NCBI RefSeq assembly: GCF_025823185.1
Contig: NZ_JACKVK010000002.1
Coordinates: 124,001 to 188,000, forward strand
Direction: 5' to 3'
Length of the DNA: 64,000 nt
Source: Mycobacterium yunnanensis
Lineage (GTDB): Bacteria; Actinomycetota; Actinomycetes; Mycobacteriales; Mycobacteriaceae
A program made the position numbers and the translations under genes. Numbering within the stretch: the stretch's first letter is position 1; each line of letters starts with the position of its first letter. Shown in pieces: positions 48,101-60,004 of the stretch. The notes under the pieces were generated by a model. That model saw nothing but the letters and a program-made list of their open reading frames with translations. It ran no database searches and was not told the origin of the DNA.

Positions 48101-51100
48101 CTCGCGGGCACCGACTCGATCGTCGGCCTCCTGATCAACACCCTTCCTGTGCCGATGTCGTGGAGCCTCGACACCTCGGTGCTGTCGGTCATGACTGCCC
48201 TGCAGGAGCAGCAGAGCGCCGTCCTCGACGCTCAGCACGTGGGGCTGGCCGAACTGGCCAAGCTCGCCGGGGTACGCGAGTTCTTCGACACCATGGTGGT
48301 CGTCGAGAACTTCCCGACGACATCCGACGAGTCGTCGAACGACCCACGTGCGCTGCACTTTCGAGGGTTCACCGGCACTGACTCGCCGCACTACCCGGTG
48401 GCGCTGGTGGCCTACCTCGGCGACCGGCTGACCGTCGAGATCAAGTACGACGCCGACGCGGTGACCGCTGCCGAAGCCGACCGGTTCGCCGAACGCGTCG
48501 AGCGCATCCTCGACGTGTTCGCCGAACGTCCGGACACCCCCGTCGGGGACCTGGACGTACGCACCGCCGCCGAACGTGGCCTGACCGCGGCGACCTCCGT
48601 GCGGCGCGGACCGGACCGCACGCTCGGTGAGTCCTTCGCGACCGTCGTCGCCGAGCATCCCCGTCGCATCGCGGTCAGCTGCGGCCAAGACCGTCTGACC
48701 TACGCCGAGCTCGACGAGCGCGCGTCGTCCGTCGCGGCGACGCTGAGGGAACTGGGAGTCCGCGCCGAATCGAGAGTGGCTGTGGCACTGCCACGTTCGC
48801 TGGATCTGATCGTCGCCCTGCTCGCCGTCGTGAAGGCCGGGGGTACCTACGTGCCACTGGACGTCGACTCACCCGAGTCGCGCCAAAGACACATCGTCAC
48901 CGACGCGGCACCGGTCTGTCTTCTGGTCGACCGCCGAGACCGATTGCCCGAGTCGGTCACCGCGGCCGTGCCGAGCGTGGTGGTCGACGAGGTCGCCCGT
49001 GCACGTGCCGCGACGCCGGCGGTACCGGCGTCCGACGCCGATCACGAGGCCTACGTCATCTACACCTCCGGATCCACCGGTGTGCCCAAGGGCGTCGCCG
49101 TCACCCACCGCAACGTCGCGGCGTTGTTCGACGGCACCTCGACGCTGTTCGACTTCGGACCAGAGGACGTCTGGACGATGTTCCACTCGGCGGCCTTCGA
49201 CTTCTCGGTGTGGGAGCTGTGGGGTCCGCTGTTGCACGGTGGCCATCTGGTGGTGGTCGACCAGACCGTCGCCCGGGATCCCGACCGGTTCCTGGAACTG
49301 CTGAGCGCCGAAGGGGTTACGGTGCTCAACCAGACCCCGTCGGCGTTCTACCCCCTGATCGAGGCCGACCGCCGACGGCCCCGCGCGCTCGACTCGCTGC
49401 GTTACGTCGTCTTCGGTGGCGAGGCGCTGGACATCAGCCGTTTGGGCGCCTGGTACGAGCGGCACGAGGCCGACTCGCCGCGGCTGGTCAACATGTACGG
49501 CATCACCGAGACATGCGTGCACGTGTCGCACCGGCCGCTGGAGGCGGCCGATGCGAGGAGCACCGTCGGCAGCGTCGTCGGCGACGCCATACCCGGGCTG
49601 GCCATCCACGTGCTCGACCAGTCCCTGCAGCCCGTCCCCACCGGGGTGGTCGGCGAGATCTACGTCGCCGGAGGGCAACTGGCCCGCGGTTACGTCGGGA
49701 AGCCGGGGCTTACCTCGACCCGGTTCGTCGCCAACCCGTTCGACGGTGACGGCAGCCTGCTGTACCGCAGCGGTGACACCGCCACCAGGACCGACGACGG
49801 CCAATTGGTCTACGTCGGACGCTCCGATCATCAGGTCAAGGTGCGCGGATATCGCATCGAACTGGGCGAGGTGGAGTCCGCGCTGGCCGCGCTGACCGGC
49901 GTCACCAATGCCGCCGCCGCGGTCCGATCGGACGAGACGGGCCGCAGTCGGCTGGTCGGCTACCTCGTCGGCCGCGCCCGGCTCGACGTCGCCACCGCGA
50001 GGGCCGAGCTGGCCACCCGTCTGCCCGACTACATGGTGCCGTCGGCACTCGTCGAGCTGGATGCGTTGCCGCTCACCGTCAACGGCAAGCTGGACCGTGC
50101 CGCCCTGCCGGCACCCACCGCGGCGCCGGTCGCATCCGTGCCGTCGGCGACGGGTGGTACCGCAGAGACGTTGGCGGCTCTGTGCTCCGAGATCCTCGGC
50201 ACGTCGGTCGGCGTCGACGACGACTTCTTCACCGTGGGCGGTGACAGCATCGTCGCCATCCAGCTGGTGAACCGGGCTCGCCGTGCGGGCGTGCGGATCA
50301 CCCCGCAGCAGGTCTTCGTCCAGCGCACCCCGGCAGCGCTCGCCGCCACGGCCGAGGACGCCGCGCCCTCGACCGCGCCGGACGACGTCGGACCCGATCT
50401 CGGCGAAGTCATGCCGACACCCATCGTGGAGAGGCTGGCCGAGCTCGGCGGGAGTGTCGAGCGGCTCAATCAGTCCGAGCTGCTGCTCACCCCGGCCGGG
50501 GCGACCACCGAGCTTCTCGACGCCGCGCTCGCCGCCGTGGTCGCGCGCCACGATGCGCTGGGGTTGCGCCTGCAGCGGCCCGTCCCGATGCTGTGGTCGC
50601 TGGAGACGATCGTCGCGCCGCCGGTGTCGGTCGTGCGCGTGGACGCCTCCACGTTCGGCGACGACGAGCTCGTCGATGCGATCGGGGCCGAATCCGACGC
50701 TGCCGCAGACCGTCTCGACCCCGAGGCGGGGGCTCTGGTCGCGGCCGTGTGGTTCGACCTCGGCGCGGATCGGCAAGGCCGGTTGCTGCTGACGGTGCAC
50801 CACCTCGCGGTCGACGGCGTGTCCTGGCGCATCCTGGTCGACGACCTCGTCCAGGCCTTCGACAGCGTGCGTGCCGGCCAGCCGGCCGCACTCCCCGCGG
50901 TGCCGACCTCGATCCGGACCTACGCGAGAGTGGTGCACGAAAGTGCTCAGCAGGCAGCACGATTGGCCGAGTTCGAGCATTGGACCGCCACGTTGGCACC
51001 GGGTGGCGAACTCGACGGTCGCGTCGACGCCACCGGCCTCACCGTGGGTTCGACGCGCGACCACGAGATCCGGCTGACCGTCGAGGAGACGCTCCCCCTG

Positions 51101-54100
51101 TTGACGGTCGTCCCCGCGCTGGCCAACGCCGACGTCACCGAGACGTTGACGGCGGCGCTGTCGACCGCCGTACGACGGTGGCGACGCGCGCGTGGGGTGC
51201 GCCCGGACGCGCCACTGGTACTGGACCTGGAGCGACACGGCCGCGACGGCTGGGGTGACCTGGACCTCTCCCGCACCGTCGGCTGGTTCACCGCCATCGC
51301 ACCGGTTAGGTTGTCGGCCAACGACACCGACGACCATCTGGCCGTGCTCAAGGACACCAAGGAGCGGCTGCGCATGGTGGCCGACGGCGGTCTGGGGTTC
51401 GGCCAGCTGCGCTACTGCAACCCGCGCACCGCGGCGGCCCTCGGGCGCCTGCCCGGCCCGCAACTGCTGTTCAACTACCTCGGCCGGTGGCCGGTCGACG
51501 GCACCGACGACTGGGACTCTGCCCCCGAGGCGACGGCCCTGCGCGGCGGGCCGGACCCCGACCTCGGCACGCCCTACCTGCTCGAGATCAACGCCGTCTG
51601 TGACGAGACGACCGACGGGCCGGTGCTGCGCGCGACGCTCACCTATGCCGACGGGGAGTTCGGCGAGGACGCCACCGTCGAGTTGGCCCGGCACTGGACC
51701 GCAGTGCTGCGGGAGATGGGTGCGCTGGCCGGTGGGCCGTCGTCGACGTCGTCGTCCTCCCTGACGCCGTCGGACGTGACGCTGGTCGACCTGTCGCAAG
51801 CAGACCTCGACCGCGTGACGGCCGCGACGACGGCTACGGTGCAGGACGTCTGGCCGCTCTCACCGCTGCAGGAAGGTGTCTACTTCCAGGCCAGCTACGC
51901 ACGGGCCGCGGTGTACGTCGTGCAGAACGTCTTCGACTTCGTCGAGCCGGTCGACCCCGCGGCGCTGCGCACGGCGTACTCGGCGGTGATGGCGCGCAAC
52001 CCCGTACTGCGGTCGGCCTTCCTCGCCGACGGACTCCCTCATCCGGTCGCCGCGATCGTGCAGGATCCCGTCTGCGAACCCAAGATGGTCGACCTGTCCG
52101 ACGTCGCGGCAGCCGATCTGGAGGAGCGGCTGGCCGAGATCACCGGAGCCGACCGGCTCCGCACGTTCGACCTGACCTCGCCTCCGCTGGCGCGGATGAC
52201 CGTCGTGCGCACGGCCGCGGGTGACCGGCTGATCTTCAGCTACCACTTCCTGCTGCTGGACGGGTGGTCACGGGAGTCGCTGCTGCGCGAACTGTTCGCC
52301 GAATATCGCTCCGCCCGAACGGGTGTCGCGGCGCACCTGCCCGAGCCCGTCGCCCACTTCACCGACTACCTGCGCTGGCTCGCCGACCAGGATCGTGACG
52401 CGTCGGCCCGCCGGTGGGCGAGCGCGCTGGCGGACCTCGACGGACCGACCCTGCTGGTCCCCACGGCCGTCGGCACCGACCCCACGCTGGCGCGGCGCGT
52501 GGACTTCACGCTGACCCAGGACCAGACTGCGATGCTGTCGCACGCCGCGCGTGATGCCGGTGTCACCCTCAACGCGCTCATCGGCACGGCCCTCGCCATG
52601 GTGCTGGCCTACGAGACCGGCCGCGACGACGTCGTCTTCGGCTCCACCGTGGCGGGACGGCCGACGGACCTCGACGGCATCGAGGACGTCATCGGGTTGT
52701 TCCTCAACACGGTCCCGACCCGAATTCGGCTGCAGCCCAGTCGATCGGTCGCCGAGACGATGCGCGCCGTGCAATCCGACCGCCTGGCGTTGATGGACCA
52801 CGAGTATCTGGGCCTCGGCGACATTCAGCGTGCCATGGGCGTCGGCAACGGGCCGCTCTTCGACAGCCTCTACGTGCTGCAGAACTTCCTGGGCGACGAC
52901 ACCTTCACCGACATGGAGTCGGACTACGGCATCGTCGGTCATGACTCGGTCGACGCGTCGCACTACCCGTTGACGTGGGTGGCATCACCCGGCCGTGAAC
53001 TGTGGGTCAAGCTCGAGTACCGACCGGACGTGGTGGACCGGGCCGACGCCCAGCGTCTGATCGACCGCCTTCGCCAGGTGATGCTCTCGATGGTCGACGC
53101 GTCGACGCCCCTTGCCGCGGTGCCGACGTCCTTGCCCGCGGAGACCGAGGGGCTGATCGCGCGTGACGACCTGAACCGCCACGAGCTTCCCGATGCGACG
53201 GTCATGGACCTGCTGGCGCAGAGGTGCGCGGAGTCGGCGCAGTCGACGGCGCTGGTCTGCGGTTCCGACAGCGTCGTCTACGCCGAATTGGACGCGCGGG
53301 TCAACCGGCTCGCGCGACTCTTGCGCGCCCGTGGTGTCGGACCCGAACAGACGGTGGCCCTGGCGATTCCACGTTCCGTCGACGCCGTGGTAGCCCTGTT
53401 TGCCGTGTTGCGGGCGGGTGCTGCCTATCTCCCGCTCGAGTTGGACTACCCCGACGAGCGACTGGCGGTCATGCTCGAGGACGCGGCCCCGACACGTCTG
53501 CTCGTGACGACCGCCGTGGCGCCACGGATCTCGACCGTGGCGCAGTGCCCCCTGATCGTCCTCGACGCCGCGGACGTGACGGCCCAACTGGCGGCCGAGG
53601 CCACCGACTGGGACGGCGCCACGCCGTCACCGGACGACCCCGCGTACGTGATCTACACCTCCGGTTCGACGGGCAGGCCGAAGGGCGTCGTCACCCCCCA
53701 CCGCGGCCTGACCAACATGCACCTCAACCACCGGGCGGCGATCTTCGAACCGGCGATCGCGAAGGCAGGCGGTCGACGGTTGCGGATCGCCCACACGGTG
53801 TCGTTCTCCTTCGACATGTCGTGGGAGGAACTGCTGTGGCTCGTCGAGGGCCACGAAGTGCACGTCTGCGACGAGGACCTGCGTCGCGACGCCACCGCAC
53901 TGGTGGCCTACTGCCACGCCCACCGCGTCGACGTGGTCAACGTGACACCCACCTATGCCCAACTGCTGTTCGACCAGGGCCTGCTCGACGGCCAGGGACA
54001 TCCACCGGTCCTGGTGTTACTCGGCGGCGAGGCCGTGTCCGTCGAGGTGTGGAACCGGTTGCGAGACAGCGACACCACCTACGGATACAACCTCTACGGC

Positions 54101-57100
54101 CCAACGGAATACACCATCAACACCCTCGGTGGCGGTACCGACGACAGCGCGACCCCGACGGTCGGCACACCCATCTGGAACACCCGGGCACACGTCCTGG
54201 ACCCCTGGTTGCGGCCCGTGCCCGACGGCGTGCCCGGTGAGCTCTACATCGCCGGAGCCGGCCTGGCCCGGGGGTATCTCGGGCGGCCCGGACTCAGTGC
54301 CGGGCGGTTCGTGGCCAATCCCTTCGACACCGGCGGCCGGATGTACCGAACCGGTGACCTGGTGGTGCGGCGGCGCGCCGCCGACGACCGGGCCGGCAAC
54401 CTCGACTTCCTGGGCCGCACCGACGACCAGGTCAAGATTCGCGGTTACCGCGTGGAGGTCGGCGACGTGCAGAGCGCCGTTGCCGCTCATCCCGGGGTGA
54501 GGCAGGCCGCGGTAGTCGCTCGTCCCGACCCCGCCACCTCCGGGTCCCATCGGCTGATCGCCTACGTGGTACCCGGTGACGCCGACGACCTGGCCGACGA
54601 CCGGAGCGCGGCGTTGACCGCTGCGGTGCGCACGCATCTCAAGGGAACGTTGCCCGCGTACATGGTGCCCTCGGCCATCGCTGTCCTGGCGCGGCTTCCG
54701 TTGACCGACAACGGAAAGTTGGACGTACGGGCTCTGCCGCAGGTCGAGACCACCCAGCGCGTACCCAGCAGGGCGCCGCAGTCGGCGACCGAGGCGACCC
54801 TCTGCCAGATCTTCGGCGAGGTGCTCGGCGTCGACGAGGTCGGCGTGGAGGACGACTTCTTCGACCTCGGCGGCCATTCGCTGCTCAGCATCCGGCTGAT
54901 CGGTGGGATGCGGACCGCCTTGGGGGTCGAGACGTCCATCCGCGACGTCTTCGACGCCCCCACCGTTGCCGCCCTTGCTGCGCTGGTGGATTCGCGGCCC
55001 ACCGCCGCGACGACCCGTCCGGCGTTGACGGCGGGTCGTCGTCCCGAGGTGGTGCCCACCTCACCCGCGCAGGAACGGCTGCTGGTGCTGGACCGCCTCG
55101 GCGAGACCGGGCTGGCCTACGGCTACCCCGTGGTGTTCCGGGTGCGTGGGCCGCTCGACGTCGAGGCGTTGCGGGCCGCGTTCGGCGACGTCGTCGACCG
55201 GCACGAGTCGTTGCGGACGGTCTTCGACTACCGCGACGGCGTCCCGCGACAGTGCATCCGGCCCGTCGGAACCGCGGTGCCAGTCGGCGTGCGCGACTGC
55301 GTCGAGGACGACGTCACCGACCGGGTCGCGGCGGCGACGGCGCACCGCTTCGACCTGACGTCGGAGATCCCGCTGCGCGTCGACGTGCTGCGGATCCACG
55401 GCGAGGATCACGTGGTCTCGATTCTGTTGCACCACATCGCCACCGACGAATGGTCCGACCGGCCCTTCCTCGCCGACCTCGACCGTGCCTACGCCGCGCG
55501 GGTGGCCGGCGCGGACCCGAACTTGCCCGCGTTGCCGGTGCAGTACGCCGATTACACGCTGTGGCAGCGCGAGGTGCTGGCCGCCGTCGGGGAGGAGCAG
55601 CTGACGTACTGGCGCGCGGCTCTGGCCGGCGCCCCCGACGAGCTGGTCCTGCCGACCGATCGGCCGCGACCGACGAGGCCCAGCGGGGTCGGGGGTACCG
55701 TCCACCTCGACCTTCCCGTGGACGTCGTCGAGGCCATTCGTACCGTGGCCGCCGATCATCAGATGAGCCCCGTGATGGTGCTTCATGCCGCGGTCGCGGT
55801 ACTCCTGCACCGGTTGGGGGTCGGTGACGACGTCGTCGTCGGGACACCCGTCGCGGGTCGCGCCGACAGCGCCCTCGACGACGTGGTCGGCTTCTTCGTC
55901 AACACCGTGGTGTTGCGCGTCGACGTGTCGGGCAACCCGACCTTTGGCGAGCTGCTCGCCCGGGTGCGGGCGGCCGACCTGGCTGCGTTCGCCCATCAGG
56001 AGCTGCCATTCGAGCGGCTCGTCGAGGCGCTCAACCCACCCCGCGTCGCGGGTCGCAACCCGCTGTTCGGCGTGTTCGTCGGCTACCACCGCCGTGACGG
56101 CGCCGACGCCGAGATGTTCGGCCTGGCAACGCAATGGCTGGATGTCGAGTCGTCGGCGGCGATGTTCGACCTCGGTTTCACACTCGTCGACTCCGGTGAG
56201 GACGGTGCCACGATCGTCGCCGAGTACGGCGCGGATCTCTTCGACGAGTCCACGGTGCGAACTCTGACCAGGCGGCTCCTCGGGATTCTCGGCGCGGCCG
56301 CCGACGCGGATCTCCCCATCGGTGCCGTCGCCCTACTCGATGACGCCGAGCGCGAGCACCTGGTGGTGGAACGCAACCGCACCACCCATGAGATCGAGCC
56401 GATGACGTTGGGCGCGTTGGTCTCTCGACAGGCCGCGCGAACTCCGAACGCGACCGCGGTGGTCTTCGAGGGGCGCGGGCTGAGCTATGCCGAACTCGAC
56501 GGATGGACGGACCGCTTGGCCGCCCAGCTGGTCGAGGACGGTGTTCTTCCCGGCGCGATGGTCGGGGTGTCGCTGCAACGGTCGGTGGAGCTGATCGTCG
56601 CGCTGGTCGCGGTCGCGAAGTCGGGGGCGGCGTTCCTCCCCCTGGACCCCGACTACCCGACGGACCGGTTGGCGTACATGACCTCCGACGCCAAACCTGC
56701 AGTGGTGCTCGACGATCCGTACGCGGTGGTTGGTGCGTGCGGTGACACCGATGGGTCACCGGCTGGCGTGGACCAGGGACAGGCGGCCTACGTCCTGTAC
56801 ACCTCCGGTTCGACCGGAAGGCCCAAGGGTGTCTCGGTGCCACATGCCGGCATCGTGAATCGGATTGCGTGGCTGCAGGATGCGTATCCACTCCGGCGCG
56901 AGGACCGGATGCTGGTCAAGACACCGATTGGCTTCGACACCTCGGTGTGGGAGGTGTTCTGGCCGTTGAGCGTCGGCGCGGCGTTGGTGGTGGCCCGCCC
57001 CGGTGGTCATCGCGACCCGGCCTACCTGGCCGAGACGATCGTCGCCCACGGGGTCACCGCGGTGGACTTCGTGCCGTCGATGCTGGAACTCTTCCTCGAC

Positions 57101-58852
57101 GAACCGGCCGTCGCGCGGTGCACGTCGCTGACGCGGATCACCGTGGGTGGGGAGGCGCTGTCGAGCGAGCTGGTGACGCGCCTGTCCGCCGTCCTCGACG
57201 TCCCATTGCACAACCTGTACGGCCCGACTGAGGCGTCCGTCGACGTGCTGGGGTGGACCGCCGACGGCGGGCCCGTCGCCCTGGGGGTGCCGGGCTGGAA
57301 CGTTCGGGCCTACGTTCTGGACCAGTACCTCGAACCCGTCCCGGTCGGGGCAACCGGTGAGCTGTACCTGGCCGGGGTGCAACTGGCCGACGGCTACCTG
57401 AACCGCTACGGACTGACCGCGCAGAGCTTCGTGGCCAACCCCTTCGAGGCCGGTGCGCGGATGTACCGGACCGGGGACGCCGTGCGCCGGCGACGCGACG
57501 GGATGCTGGAGTACCTCGGCCGCACCGACGAGCAGATCAAGCTGCGGGGCGTCCGGATCGAGCCCGGCGAGATCGAGACCGTGCTGGCCTCCCATCCGGC
57601 CGTCGCGTCGGCGCGCGTGGTGGTCCGTGGGGACGTGTTGGTGGCGTATTACCTCCGCGCCACCGGTGTCGAGGAGCCGGCGGCGGACGCGCTGCGGAGT
57701 CATGCGAGCGCGTCGCTTCCGAGCCACATGGTCCCGTCGACGTACGTCGAACTCGACGCCTATCCGTTGACGCCAAGTGGAAAGCTGGATCGCCGGGCGC
57801 TGCCGGAGCCCGAACTCGTCACGGGCGGCGGCCGGCCGGCGGAGACGCCGGTGCAGGAGCGCCTGTGCGTGTTGTTCTCCGACGTCCTCGGGACGACCGT
57901 GTCCGGGATCGACGACGACTTCTTCGCCCTCGGTGGTCATTCGCTTCTGCTGGTGCGACTGGCGTCGGCGATCCGACGGGAGTTCGACGTCGAGGTGGCG
58001 GTGACCGACCTGATGGTCGCCCCGACGGTCGCCGAGGTGGCTGCGCTCCTGGCCGCGGAGGCGGGGTCGGCGGCGGTCGGTCTGGCGCCGGTGTTGGCGC
58101 TGCGCGCCTCGGGCTCGGCGCCGCCGTTGTTCTGTCTGGCCCCGGCCAGCGGACTCAGTTGGCAGTTCGCGGGGCTGAAGATGCATCTGCCGCATGATGT
58201 TCCGCTCTACGGTCTGCAGTCGCCGCTGTTCGGTGGCGGCTCGTGGCCGGAGGGCATCGACACCCTCGCAGCGTGGTACGCCGACCGGGTGGATGACGTC
58301 GCGCCGCAGGGGCCGGTGAGGCTGCTTGGCTGGTCGTTCGGTGGGTCTCTGGCACTGCTGGTCGCGGAGGAACTGGTGCGGCGCGGCCGTGAGGTGTCGT
58401 TCGTGGGAATGCTCGACGCCCGCACCGACGTCGCCGCCGACGACGACGATTTCGACGCCGAGGCCGTGCTGGCCGGCTTGCTGCGGGAGATGGGCTACTC
58501 GGTCGACCCCGGTGCCCGGATGAGCGTCGACGAGGCCGTGGCGCTGGTGCGCGCCAGCGACGACGCGATCTCGATCCTCGACGACGTGCAGATCGGTCGT
58601 GTCGTCGAGAACTACGTCGCCGCAGAGAGATTGACCTTGGGTGCCGACTACGGCCGCTACGACGGCGACGTGTTCTTCGTCGACGCCACGCGGCTGGAGA
58701 TGAACCTGACCGGGGTGGCGTCGGAGGGTTGGCGCGAGCACGTCGGCGGTGAGCTGAAGGTCGTCGCGCTCGACTGTGCGCATTCGGAGTTGTTGGACGC
58801 CGAGGTGCTGGACGAACTGGGTCCACTCATCGCCAAGGAGCTCACCCCCTAG
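36188..58852 (+). CDS. Giant six-module NRPS for an exochelin-type siderophore (FxbB and FxbC equivalents in one chain)
   Basis: A single 7,554-residue synthetase. Domains (approximate residues): A1 25-520, T1 Ser574, E1 630-1075; C2 1103-1535, A2 1548-2030, T2 Ser2075; C3 2146-2590, A3 2602-3117, T3 Ser3167, E3 3217-3658; C4 3693-4125, A4 4143-4641, T4 Ser4687, E4 4737-5190; C5 5217-5648, A5 5668-6184, T5 Ser6231; C6 6285-6725, A6 6737-7205, T6 Ser7252; TE 7303-7554 (GWSFGG, Ser7383; His in CAHSE). Hand-read codes: A1 DINYWGGIGK (formyl-hydroxy-Orn), A2 VDTLISSGDK (beta-Ala-like), A3 and A5 DMENLGLINK (hydroxy-Orn), A4 DFWNVGMVHK (Thr), A6 DTWDTGLVDK (unassigned). E domains after modules 1, 3 and 4 give D residues. 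The first five match exochelin MS; in M. smegmatis the modules are split over FxbB and FxbC. ATG overlaps the exporter stop. Confidence 0.93.
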   Translation: MTTTDIDGLTPSARLDLLREWNDQSWPDTTTTVTEAFARQVESTPDAQAVVAGDVRLTYRELADRAYQLAHHLRAMGVEHEQTVAIALPRSAEMVVAVLAILTAGGAFVPVDPQWPAERRRRVLTDTRAICAVVAPGAAAPEDPTPVEIDLGTWGFGDRPTTPPWTVVDGSQLAYVIFTSGSTGKPKGAMIRHEAIAERLTWQVEDVLGFGPGDASLFKAPLSFDISVNEILLPLVSGGYVVVADPGGERDPQYLLDLISREKVTFVYLVSSMLDVLLDLAAHSGTVSNPLSGLKHVWCGGEVLTPALFDRFRSQLATTLYHGYGPAEATIGVSHVVYRDSAERIETSIGKPNPHTQLYVLDDDLRPVPVGVGGELYAAGFLLGRGYIHAPALTGSRFVANPFDGDGTRMYRTGDLARWTSEGVLEFLGRADNQVKIRGMRVELEEIEVVLASHPLVRHAAVILRHTPSGGAQLTGYVVTAAAVDADELSRWCATTLPEHMVPSTVMVLDEFPVTANGKLDRRALPAPRPSAVAGSDVASGDPRTQALCEVFADLLGVAGVSADADFFALGGDSIVAMGLISRARRIGLRLRPRDVFTARTPAELARLTTEVDDEATRATVDPVGEVGATPILSWLDEVGDGVSGLDGFYQSVTLHTPAGLTLQHLTAMVDALLDCHDVLRAQTSTAEPAGLTIPGRGAVTAADVLSRVALHGDADALGAAQRALAVGRLDPRGGRMLQVVWLDAGVDVPGRLVIVVHHVVVDGVSLRLLAEDLSASWANLSAGQPIAIDRPDTPLRQWSDALRAATSSGVFAADEDHWSGVAAAAAESPIGTRPLDPAVDAVATEERLTVRLDVDVTARLLGPVPNAIRGGVDDVLVAALAMALAQWRDGESSSVLLELEGHGREAEHLGAAGEHLDLTRTLGWFTTLFPVEVDPGGAPWDRLMSGGPELGAAVKAVKECLRVVPRNGLSYGALRYLSGRPRPDLAVQPQVLFNYLGRFAGAGSAPWTLAEDAVAEDRDPRMPLPRAVEVNAVTVETDDGPRLEAVFSWPSGVLNETRVQSLSRLWSDALGVLAGSDAVSGPTPSDFPLVALTQSDVDALGDVLDVLPPSPLQAGIYFHSTYADVDPYVVQQIVELSGPVDDERLRAGADAILARHPHFGAAFRPIGDGSVVSVIGATTKMPWEFVDLADLDTAAAERRVRDLAAEQRGRPFDLARPPLMRYALARLSADRHVLIQTVHHVVADGWSVPIVLRELLALHDDPTTPLPPAPRYGDYLTWLSTAATTEALDAWRSELHGVEESTRLSDALPHPTSPTEGFGKVSTMLDADVADDLARWAAGHGVTVGAVVGAAWGVAVGRLTGRTDVVFGSTVSGRGVDVAGVDDMVGLLINTIAARTRWEGDDSLLTVVRRYADAQTALLECHHVPLADVQQAVGVDDLFDTLVVVENDPAPERQDASVRVRSVGVVEAPHYPLTLMVRPAHPFVVGVTHDLGRVDEVTARRVLDLYRRVLTAIVRRGDMPCRELAVLTPDEQGSVLLAGTGAPAWRGTVTQALAERVDRNPNAVAVTDAGGSLTYGQLDDEASRLASVLVEAGVGRGDVVAVATARGNAMVVALLAVLRAGAAYLPVDPNYPDARITFMLNDSRPRVIVTDGTPLPPHDATVVTVDARPVTRHGAVAVEPDDAASVVYTSGSTGLPKGTVGTHGALANRLRWAAETWAGDRGDVRVVKSSVSFVDGTTELLGALVAGAMAVIADEDTARDAAALADMVGAVGATQLLAVPSLAAAMAEAAPDRLAGVRRWICSGEALDLGTVAALRRVSPEAEIVNSYGSSEVAGDVLAAPVAADGPITLGRPVPGVRILLLGPDLAPVAPGAVGEVYVGGVQLARGYHGQSGATAARFVADPFVEDGQRLYRTGDLARWTPGGEVEFLGRADDQVTLNGFRVELGEVEAALVGLPAVADAVVRVRHGAHGKARLDSYVVPRGAAPVDQATFRAALADRLPAHLVPATVTELVEVPLLPNGKRDRSALPEPVLSTSTITARNARESLLCNTFEGVLGVATIGIDDDFFALGGDSLLALRVVNRLAGAGVTISTRELFALRTPRALEDALAARPVVADPAPPSEPEQPAWHGLSDDDLARLVGGCPVEVQDVWPLSPLQLGVYYQSTYTDDVNTYLAQNVFDFDHHLDVDVMRTAFGALLSRHDNLRAGFTSEDLVRPVQYVGRFVPAEVALVDLSDRSGEDADRQLAEVMHADAEKPFDLRMPPLVRLTVIRLPGRGDRLLLTCHFLLWDGWSRELVLRELFALYDSRGIRGALPPAGATYVDYLRWVDAQDQAESLRAWSDALAGLAEATLVAPDAVGGEPALPRRVYGELSREVTARLEGHTKTQATTANTVLTTALGLVLGHRTGSTDVVFGTTVAGRPPELPGVEHVIGQFLNTIPTRVQAAPDDTVADLLRRVEDFRLDLMAHDYVGLGDVTRSTGHQPLFDTLYVLQNFLDDDTFADFERQHGIVGVDFVDTTHYPLTWVLTPGERLTIKLEYRPDVVAVDAATAMVERLVRTVEVLLTHPDATVGDLDLALPGERAALTAQWRSTEHGVGDETIADLLADRARSCPQDTALVFGDTRLTYAEFDGRVNQLARQLIASGAGPERVVALALPRSADMVVALFAVLRTGAAYLPLERDHPLSRLTGMLDDAQPVLLVCHRDHTELAEHQERRGAAVLRLDHPAIREALTRTTADALTDAELGEFARSVGPQRLDHPAYVIFTSGSTGRPKGVVTPYRGLTNMQLNHRAAIFEPAIAKAGGRRLRVAHTVSFSFDMSWEELLWLVEGHEVHVCDEDLRRDATALVAYCHEHRVDVVNVTPSYAHHLFEEGLLAVGHPPTLVLLGGEAVSDEVWRRLRDLPAGSGYNLYGPTEYTINTLGAGTDDSATPTVGQPIWNTRAYVLDSWLRPVGDGVVGELYIAGAGLARGYLDRPALTADRFVADPFHDGGRMYRTGDLVVRRPDSGGMLDFLGRSDDQVKIRGYRVELGEVAAALSALPGVRQAVAVARPGPSESVKQLVCYVVRDESNSTATDPETAAELRSAVSQVLPDYMVPALYGFVDEIPLTVNGKLDVRALPEPVVPAAGESRDPRDDREALLANVFADVLGLPHVGIDDDFFTLGGDSISSIAVSGRARKAGLHLTPRDVFRRRTVAALAAITQAAAPAAAADSGVGRIALTPMLAETAAANTPLSNFYQSTVLATPDGMTGDQLERVLQAILDTHDMLRARLDVGTDGWTLTVPAELVPACSVLSVRDGKVTASQAADAIAVAAAELVPEDGTMVRAVWYRGDSGGGQLLLVVHHLVVDGVSWRIIVDDLAAAWADVSAGRTPALDDVPTSFRTWAEAVTARRFDTEAAYWNDLSTTPDPDLGHRRLDPVVDTARTVVSQSFSLPPDVGGALLSSVPAAFHGGVNDVLLGTLALALARWRADRGYGASTAALVNLEGHGREPDVVGTDRAGHLDPSRTVGWFTAIYPVRVDPGLVEWADVLDAGPKLAAAMRSVKEQLRSTPSRGLGYGALRHLDPARPVAGDAPQILFNYLGRFSGGSGRPWEPVAGFGALREGVDPTNPAVALEINALAEDGHDGTRLTVTLSWPGGLIDADDVDELAERWSAAMTALTRCEALAGHTPSDFPLVDLDQDDLDGWQSTGEVDDVLPLLPLQEGMYVHGTLGAGTDDHVDAYRVQQIAELSGPLDPEALRSSLSAVVARHQALRAGFHELGDGRIAQVIWAEVPVVLEVVDASDLDAPTALRRLDDVAREQLSRPFDLASPPLVRHAVVSLSAEEHRLIQTMHHIVADGWSYPVLFGDVVTQYNATLGLGPGPAPLTATLRDHVEAVRGGDQESARQAWAAVLDGVEPTRLFDETTNVGEHRSSTRRLSADLTSALTRTARECGVTLGTVVHGAWGLLLGRLLDRSRVVFGSTVSGRGGALAGTDSIVGLLINTLPVPMSWSLDTSVLSVMTALQEQQSAVLDAQHVGLAELAKLAGVREFFDTMVVVENFPTTSDESSNDPRALHFRGFTGTDSPHYPVALVAYLGDRLTVEIKYDADAVTAAEADRFAERVERILDVFAERPDTPVGDLDVRTAAERGLTAATSVRRGPDRTLGESFATVVAEHPRRIAVSCGQDRLTYAELDERASSVAATLRELGVRAESRVAVALPRSLDLIVALLAVVKAGGTYVPLDVDSPESRQRHIVTDAAPVCLLVDRRDRLPESVTAAVPSVVVDEVARARAATPAVPASDADHEAYVIYTSGSTGVPKGVAVTHRNVAALFDGTSTLFDFGPEDVWTMFHSAAFDFSVWELWGPLLHGGHLVVVDQTVARDPDRFLELLSAEGVTVLNQTPSAFYPLIEADRRRPRALDSLRYVVFGGEALDISRLGAWYERHEADSPRLVNMYGITETCVHVSHRPLEAADARSTVGSVVGDAIPGLAIHVLDQSLQPVPTGVVGEIYVAGGQLARGYVGKPGLTSTRFVANPFDGDGSLLYRSGDTATRTDDGQLVYVGRSDHQVKVRGYRIELGEVESALAALTGVTNAAAAVRSDETGRSRLVGYLVGRARLDVATARAELATRLPDYMVPSALVELDALPLTVNGKLDRAALPAPTAAPVASVPSATGGTAETLAALCSEILGTSVGVDDDFFTVGGDSIVAIQLVNRARRAGVRITPQQVFVQRTPAALAATAEDAAPSTAPDDVGPDLGEVMPTPIVERLAELGGSVERLNQSELLLTPAGATTELLDAALAAVVARHDALGLRLQRPVPMLWSLETIVAPPVSVVRVDASTFGDDELVDAIGAESDAAADRLDPEAGALVAAVWFDLGADRQGRLLLTVHHLAVDGVSWRILVDDLVQAFDSVRAGQPAALPAVPTSIRTYARVVHESAQQAARLAEFEHWTATLAPGGELDGRVDATGLTVGSTRDHEIRLTVEETLPLLTVVPALANADVTETLTAALSTAVRRWRRARGVRPDAPLVLDLERHGRDGWGDLDLSRTVGWFTAIAPVRLSANDTDDHLAVLKDTKERLRMVADGGLGFGQLRYCNPRTAAALGRLPGPQLLFNYLGRWPVDGTDDWDSAPEATALRGGPDPDLGTPYLLEINAVCDETTDGPVLRATLTYADGEFGEDATVELARHWTAVLREMGALAGGPSSTSSSSLTPSDVTLVDLSQADLDRVTAATTATVQDVWPLSPLQEGVYFQASYARAAVYVVQNVFDFVEPVDPAALRTAYSAVMARNPVLRSAFLADGLPHPVAAIVQDPVCEPKMVDLSDVAAADLEERLAEITGADRLRTFDLTSPPLARMTVVRTAAGDRLIFSYHFLLLDGWSRESLLRELFAEYRSARTGVAAHLPEPVAHFTDYLRWLADQDRDASARRWASALADLDGPTLLVPTAVGTDPTLARRVDFTLTQDQTAMLSHAARDAGVTLNALIGTALAMVLAYETGRDDVVFGSTVAGRPTDLDGIEDVIGLFLNTVPTRIRLQPSRSVAETMRAVQSDRLALMDHEYLGLGDIQRAMGVGNGPLFDSLYVLQNFLGDDTFTDMESDYGIVGHDSVDASHYPLTWVASPGRELWVKLEYRPDVVDRADAQRLIDRLRQVMLSMVDASTPLAAVPTSLPAETEGLIARDDLNRHELPDATVMDLLAQRCAESAQSTALVCGSDSVVYAELDARVNRLARLLRARGVGPEQTVALAIPRSVDAVVALFAVLRAGAAYLPLELDYPDERLAVMLEDAAPTRLLVTTAVAPRISTVAQCPLIVLDAADVTAQLAAEATDWDGATPSPDDPAYVIYTSGSTGRPKGVVTPHRGLTNMHLNHRAAIFEPAIAKAGGRRLRIAHTVSFSFDMSWEELLWLVEGHEVHVCDEDLRRDATALVAYCHAHRVDVVNVTPTYAQLLFDQGLLDGQGHPPVLVLLGGEAVSVEVWNRLRDSDTTYGYNLYGPTEYTINTLGGGTDDSATPTVGTPIWNTRAHVLDPWLRPVPDGVPGELYIAGAGLARGYLGRPGLSAGRFVANPFDTGGRMYRTGDLVVRRRAADDRAGNLDFLGRTDDQVKIRGYRVEVGDVQSAVAAHPGVRQAAVVARPDPATSGSHRLIAYVVPGDADDLADDRSAALTAAVRTHLKGTLPAYMVPSAIAVLARLPLTDNGKLDVRALPQVETTQRVPSRAPQSATEATLCQIFGEVLGVDEVGVEDDFFDLGGHSLLSIRLIGGMRTALGVETSIRDVFDAPTVAALAALVDSRPTAATTRPALTAGRRPEVVPTSPAQERLLVLDRLGETGLAYGYPVVFRVRGPLDVEALRAAFGDVVDRHESLRTVFDYRDGVPRQCIRPVGTAVPVGVRDCVEDDVTDRVAAATAHRFDLTSEIPLRVDVLRIHGEDHVVSILLHHIATDEWSDRPFLADLDRAYAARVAGADPNLPALPVQYADYTLWQREVLAAVGEEQLTYWRAALAGAPDELVLPTDRPRPTRPSGVGGTVHLDLPVDVVEAIRTVAADHQMSPVMVLHAAVAVLLHRLGVGDDVVVGTPVAGRADSALDDVVGFFVNTVVLRVDVSGNPTFGELLARVRAADLAAFAHQELPFERLVEALNPPRVAGRNPLFGVFVGYHRRDGADAEMFGLATQWLDVESSAAMFDLGFTLVDSGEDGATIVAEYGADLFDESTVRTLTRRLLGILGAAADADLPIGAVALLDDAEREHLVVERNRTTHEIEPMTLGALVSRQAARTPNATAVVFEGRGLSYAELDGWTDRLAAQLVEDGVLPGAMVGVSLQRSVELIVALVAVAKSGAAFLPLDPDYPTDRLAYMTSDAKPAVVLDDPYAVVGACGDTDGSPAGVDQGQAAYVLYTSGSTGRPKGVSVPHAGIVNRIAWLQDAYPLRREDRMLVKTPIGFDTSVWEVFWPLSVGAALVVARPGGHRDPAYLAETIVAHGVTAVDFVPSMLELFLDEPAVARCTSLTRITVGGEALSSELVTRLSAVLDVPLHNLYGPTEASVDVLGWTADGGPVALGVPGWNVRAYVLDQYLEPVPVGATGELYLAGVQLADGYLNRYGLTAQSFVANPFEAGARMYRTGDAVRRRRDGMLEYLGRTDEQIKLRGVRIEPGEIETVLASHPAVASARVVVRGDVLVAYYLRATGVEEPAADALRSHASASLPSHMVPSTYVELDAYPLTPSGKLDRRALPEPELVTGGGRPAETPVQERLCVLFSDVLGTTVSGIDDDFFALGGHSLLLVRLASAIRREFDVEVAVTDLMVAPTVAEVAALLAAEAGSAAVGLAPVLALRASGSAPPLFCLAPASGLSWQFAGLKMHLPHDVPLYGLQSPLFGGGSWPEGIDTLAAWYADRVDDVAPQGPVRLLGWSFGGSLALLVAEELVRRGREVSFVGMLDARTDVAADDDDFDAEAVLAGLLREMGYSVDPGARMSVDEAVALVRASDDAISILDDVQIGRVVENYVAAERLTLGADYGRYDGDVFFVDATRLEMNLTGVASEGWREHVGGELKVVALDCAHSELLDAEVLDELGPLIAKELTP
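44537..44780 (+). repeat. 244-bp near-identical segment in A3 (copy 1)
   Basis: This stretch of the third adenylation domain, covering the A4 motif and substrate-pocket residues ([13 protein letters not shown] to NVTPSYA), matches 53708-53951 with 7 differences over 244 bp by hand count. The flanking parts of the two A domains are clearly more diverged, which points to recent gene conversion rather than only an old module duplication. Confidence 0.85.
53708..53951 (+). repeat. 244-bp near-identical segment in A5 (copy 2)
   Basis: The partner of the segment in A3, at a constant offset of 9,171 bp. Both A domains carry the same hydroxy-ornithine code, so the shared block keeps the specificity pocket identical. 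It is also a potential substrate for recombination that would delete or duplicate modules 3 to 4, and a place where short-read assembly could go wrong. Confidence 0.85.
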
Positions 58853-58918
58853 CCCGCGAGCAGACGCAAACGTGCGCGACACGCCTGTCGTTGCTGCACG
58901 TTTGCGTCTGCTCGCGGG
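58853..58918. terminator. 23-bp perfect stem-loop between the convergent NRPS and FecB-like genes
   Basis: The arms at 58853-58875 and 58896-58918 are perfect reverse complements over 23 bp. The 20-nt loop contains a second small hairpin, CGACA-CGCC-TGTCG. The stem begins immediately after the NRPS stop. There is no T-tract on either side, so as a terminator it would be the I-shaped type common in mycobacteria, serving both convergent genes. It might equally be a dispersed repeat. Confidence 0.65.
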
Positions 58919-58956
58919 GAAGGGGGGCACCCAGAGGGGCGCACCTCGCGGGGAGG

Positions 58957-59976
58957 CTAGGCGCCGGAGAGGTCCTCCACCGGCTTGCCCGTGTACGCGT
59001 TGGCGAGCTGGGGGACCAGCTTGTCGAGGGCGTACATCATCGCGTTGGGGCCCCCGAAGGCGATCGCACCGCTGAGGGTGGAATCCGAACCGGCGTAGAG
59101 CGTCCGCCCGTCGCGGACCACGGCGAGCCGCTGGAAGGCCGGGACGTCTGCCATCTGCTCCTTGGACAGGCCGTTGACGAACAACGCGGGACCGTCGAGC
59201 AGGTTCAGCTTCTCCTCGGAGACGTCGCCGATGGTGTCGCCGGTGTCGAGTCCGAGTCCGTCGAAGATCGCGTTGCGCGGATCACCCTTGCCAATGAGGT
59301 AGTGCGCGTTGGGTTCCGAGGTGAAGTCCGACACCAGCTTCTTGCCGGCGAACTCGGGATGGGCCGCCTTGGCCTCGGCGAACTTGGCGTCGACCTGGTC
59401 GACGAGCTTCTGGGCCTGATCTTCGCGCCCGAGGGCCTTGCCCGTGGTCAGCAGCTGGACGTTCCACGGCGTCTCCTCGTCGGGGTAGTCCGCGGACTGC
59501 ACGACGGTGGGGGCAATCTGCGAGAGCCGGTCGTAGGTCTTCTGGTCGACCGTCTCGTTGATCGCGAAGATCACGTCGGGTTTGGCCGCGGCGATGCCCT
59601 CGAAGTTGATGGAGTCACCCTCGATGGCGGGCACGCCCTTGCCCCCGGTCTCCTGCTGCACCCAGGGGAAGCCGTCGTAGTTCTCGAAGTAGCCGCCGCG
59701 GCTGCCGACCGGCACCACGCCGAGGGACAACACGAAGTCCTGGTCGATCCAGCCGGCGGTGACGACGCGCTTGGGGTCGGCGGGAATCGTGGTCTCACCG
59801 AATTTGTGGGTGACGGTGACGGTGTCCCCGCCGGCGGCCGCGGAGGCAGAGGACGACGGCGCGTCCGAGGAGGTCGACGAACTGCCACAACCGGCGACGA
59901 GGGCGGCGCCGAGGAGGGCCGTGGAGGCGAGGGTCAGGGCACGAGGGGCGCGCGATGCGCGACTGAAGATCCGCAT
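58957..59976 (-). CDS. Iron-siderophore ABC transporter substrate-binding lipoprotein (FecB-like)
   Basis: A 339-residue class III periplasmic-type binding protein. The lipobox LVAGC ends the signal peptide, a Ser/Ala linker follows, then VTVTHKFGETTIPADPKRVV, PDVIFAINETVDQKTYDRL and the helical backbone of the FepB/FhuD fold. It captures the ferric siderophore outside the membrane and delivers it to the FecCD permeases encoded at 26.5-28.6 kb. ATG 59976 lies 6 nt after TAGCCT (59983-59988, reverse strand) within reach of an IdeR-like box, so it is a separate iron-controlled, probably leaderless transcript. Confidence 0.9.
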   Translation of the reverse strand: MRIFSRASRAPRALTLASTALLGAALVAGCGSSSTSSDAPSSSASAAAGGDTVTVTHKFGETTIPADPKRVVTAGWIDQDFVLSLGVVPVGSRGGYFENYDGFPWVQQETGGKGVPAIEGDSINFEGIAAAKPDVIFAINETVDQKTYDRLSQIAPTVVQSADYPDEETPWNVQLLTTGKALGREDQAQKLVDQVDAKFAEAKAAHPEFAGKKLVSDFTSEPNAHYLIGKGDPRNAIFDGLGLDTGDTIGDVSEEKLNLLDGPALFVNGLSKEQMADVPAFQRLAVVRDGRTLYAGSDSTLSGAIAFGGPNAMMYALDKLVPQLANAYTGKPVEDLSGA

Positions 59977-59985
59977 CGGGGAAGG

Positions 59986-60004
59986 CTAGCATTGCCTAAC
60001 TTAA
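59986..60004 (-). promoter_or_regulatory. IdeR-like iron box upstream of the FecB-like gene
   Basis: On the reverse strand TTAAGTTAGGCAATGCTAG matches the IdeR consensus at 14 of 19 positions, with the left half strong. It overlaps the -10 TAGCCT by 3 bp and starts 9 bp before the ATG at 59976. This is the weakest of the four boxes by match but is ideally placed to block the promoter. Confidence 0.65.

Noticed and set aside
48869..51799. Very long antisense open frame (976 codons) opposite NRPS module 4
   Set aside because: Same reason: it mirrors A4-T4-E4 on the + strand, and no recognisable motif is present.
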